Assembly: GCA_001512435.1 (NCBI GenBank)
Contig: LFRS01000113.1
Location: 1 to 41,405, forward strand
Direction: 5' to 3'
Source of the DNA: Halothermothrix sp. DTU029
Lineage (GTDB): Bacteria > Bacillota > Halanaerobiia > Halanaerobiales > DTU029
Length of the DNA stretch: 41,405 nucleotides
Positions 39,990-41,405 of the stretch are shown piece by piece. Position 1 is the first letter of the stretch; every line of letters starts with the position of its first letter. The notes under the pieces were generated by a model. The model saw only the letters and a list, made by a program, of their open reading frames with translations. It made no database searches and was not told the origin of the DNA. Position numbers and translations under genes: made by a program.

Positions 39990-41288
39990 TTATTTCCAGA
40001 TTCTTCGGTAGCCTTTTCCAGGCTCAAAGCCCATATCTTCAGGGTTTATATCCTTAATACTCTCATCATAGATAATACTGGAGCCCCCTGACATATGTAC
40101 GTCTTTGCCTATTACAGCCCCCCTGGTTTTACCACTTCCTTCATAGTAAATATCTGCATTAGGGGCATATAGAGCCCTGACTATGGCAGAGGCGTCTCCG
40201 CTGATCCTGATCTTGTTTCCACCACTGATAATATTACCGATAATACCTCCACTACCACCAATCTCTATATCTGCTCTTTCTACATAGACATTACCGAAAA
40301 ATTTAGTTGCTCCAGCTGGATTTAAGGTCTGGGTCCCGCTGTAATATAAGAAAACATCATTTGGGTCCCCATGGTTATTTACAGTACCAGATCCAGCAAT
40401 GTTAAATTTATCACTGACATATAAGATTAGCTTCCCAGAGCCCATTTTGTTTATAGTAACCTTTCCACTGCCGGTAACACTGAAGTCATTTGTCCTGATT
40501 ATTAAATCTTCATCATATATATTTATGATCAGTTCACTCTGTACATCAATTTTATCATACCAGCCGCTATTATTAATATAATAGGGAGGGGAAGGATACC
40601 AGCTAGCAGTAAAAGTCCCATAATAGGGGAGGCTGGTAGGGAATTCTGGATAGGGAGGGAGGGAAAACTCTAATTCCTCGGGTAAATTATGTATTTCACT
40701 ATCCAGTTTATACCAGGAAGGTTTGCTTACTGTAGTTTCGGAATCTCCATCAGGCCCTATATATATGTCTCCCTCAAACCTGGGATTACCACCAGCAAAG
40801 TCTATACTTCCAGCAGAAGATTGATTTGTTCCAAAATCTCCTTTGATATAGGGACTACCATCCATTTTTATTATACCAGTAGCAAAAAGGGCATGATCAA
40901 AGAGAGGGAAAGAACCCCTGATTCTGCTTAATTCCAGTTTCAGGCTCCTGCTAAAATTATCGACGGTCCCCACTGAATTAATAATTATCTTATCTCCATC
41001 TCTGGTGACCTCAACTTCAAAAAAGCCGCCACTGTGAGGTGTAGGGGCAGATTTTTTGTTTTCCAATTCAGCTGGCTCGATGATTGAATTTTCTATAGCA
41101 CCGGCCACAACATTGGCACCAGATTTAGCTATATAATAAGCAAGCAGTTCTTTTTCTTTTTAATGGCATTTCGATATTGATTTAAAGAAATATTTAAAAT
41201 GGATACTCCAAGAGTGGTTAATAAGATAATTAAAAGTAAAACCTGAACCAGGGTTATTCCGTCTTCTTTTTTTCAAAAGATTTTTCAT
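39990..41288 (-). CDS. PilX-like large pilin-related protein, reading frame disrupted by two compensating shifts
   Basis: A single open frame exists only from 41108 (GTG) to 39990 (372 residues), but it lacks a start signal and N-terminus. Upstream, AGGTGGTGAG precedes ATG 41288, and the natural protein would be MKNLLKKEDG|ITLVQVLLLIILL..., a prepilin N-terminus, running into LNQYRNAIKK-EKELLAYYIA and on to KSGANVVAGAIENS. Two shifts block this: an extra base in T7/A7 (41267-41273) and a missing base at 41151-41161 (T5-C-T5). They cancel. The exterior part is rich in GSG and in short strands (FSVTGSGKVTINKMGSGKLI), suggestive of a beta-helix like the DUF7305 domain found with PilX-type pilins. 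Sequencing error, gene decay or slippage-based switching are all possible. First gene of the operon. Confidence 0.7.
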
Positions 41289-41332
41289 AAGTATACTCAC
41301 CACCTTGACGGAAAATGTCATTTTTTTACCCC

Positions 41333-41363
41333 ATTATACCATATTCTTAGATAAATTATATCA
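41333..41363 (-). promoter_or_regulatory. Two tandem extended -10 promoters of the pilin operon
   Basis: On the minus strand TGATATAAT (41363-41355) and TGGTATAAT (41341-41333) are both extended -10 elements (TGnTATAAT). The upstream one also has TTGTAT 17 bases ahead. They lie 45-70 bases before the pilin start codon. The remainder of the window to 41405 is AT-rich. Confidence 0.55.
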
Positions 41364-41405
41364 TAGCTTGTAAATAAATACAATCTTCAAAAAATACTGA
41401 AAAAA

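Overview
The window reads as about 41 kb of chromosome from a low-GC, endospore-forming but probably diderm (outer-membrane-bearing) Firmicute. Halanaerobiales or a close relative is my best guess, from gene content and protein style rather than any search. Pointers to spore formation are ytxC, yunB and an uninterrupted sigK with a pro-sequence. Pointers to an outer membrane are two tandem exported CsgG-like proteins. Most gene blocks follow the classic Bacillus/Clostridia order: ytxC-thrS; infC-rpmI-rplT; a SpoU methyltransferase-pheS-pheT-zapA-cvpA-polX-mutS2; an AI-2E-type transporter-alaS-ireB; ruvX-DUF1292-mltG-trmR-trhP. I see no phage, insertion sequence or CRISPR array.

Layout. 1-5.6 kb is a variable region: the end of a mannitol dehydrogenase/fructuronate reductase-type gene, a minus-strand secreted protein that appears to start at CTG, a lipoprotein, a short RecQ helicase without an HRDC domain, and the CsgG-like pair. 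5.6-5.9 kb holds tRNA-Leu(TAA) and tRNA-Val(GAC) behind a consensus sigma-A promoter. 6-15.6 kb is translation: ytxC, a T-box leader and thrS, an L20-type leader and infC (AUC start)-rpmI-rplT, a SpoU methyltransferase, a 40-codon YqzL-like gene, a second T-box, and pheS-pheT. 15.6-20.7 kb holds zapA, cvpA, polX and mutS2. A class A penicillin-binding protein runs in reverse (20.9-23.3 kb). 23.4-28.8 kb holds yunB, a small anchored charged protein, an AI-2E-family transporter, alaS and ireB.

29-34 kb departs from the usual order. Between ireB and ruvX, which are close neighbours in many Firmicutes, lie three tightly packed genes: a degenerate alkaline-phosphatase-fold protein with a polytopic membrane C-terminus, an FtsA/PilM-like actin-family ATPase, and a single-pass membrane protein with a baseplate-J-like exterior domain. 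This is the best candidate for an undescribed system, plausibly an actin-organised envelope apparatus. 34-38.2 kb returns to the conserved order: ruvX, a DUF1292 protein, mltG and the tRNA wobble-uridine pair trmR-trhP, then a DUF4911 protein. sigK (38.4-39.0 kb) has its Shine-Dalgarno inside a terminator-like hairpin. The window closes with a minus-strand minor-pilin operon whose first gene carries two compensating frameshifts.

Regulation visible in the sequence includes two T-boxes (specifiers ACC and TTC), an L20-type leader with terminator, several TTGACA-N17-TATAAT promoters, candidate sporulation promoters and good intrinsic terminators.
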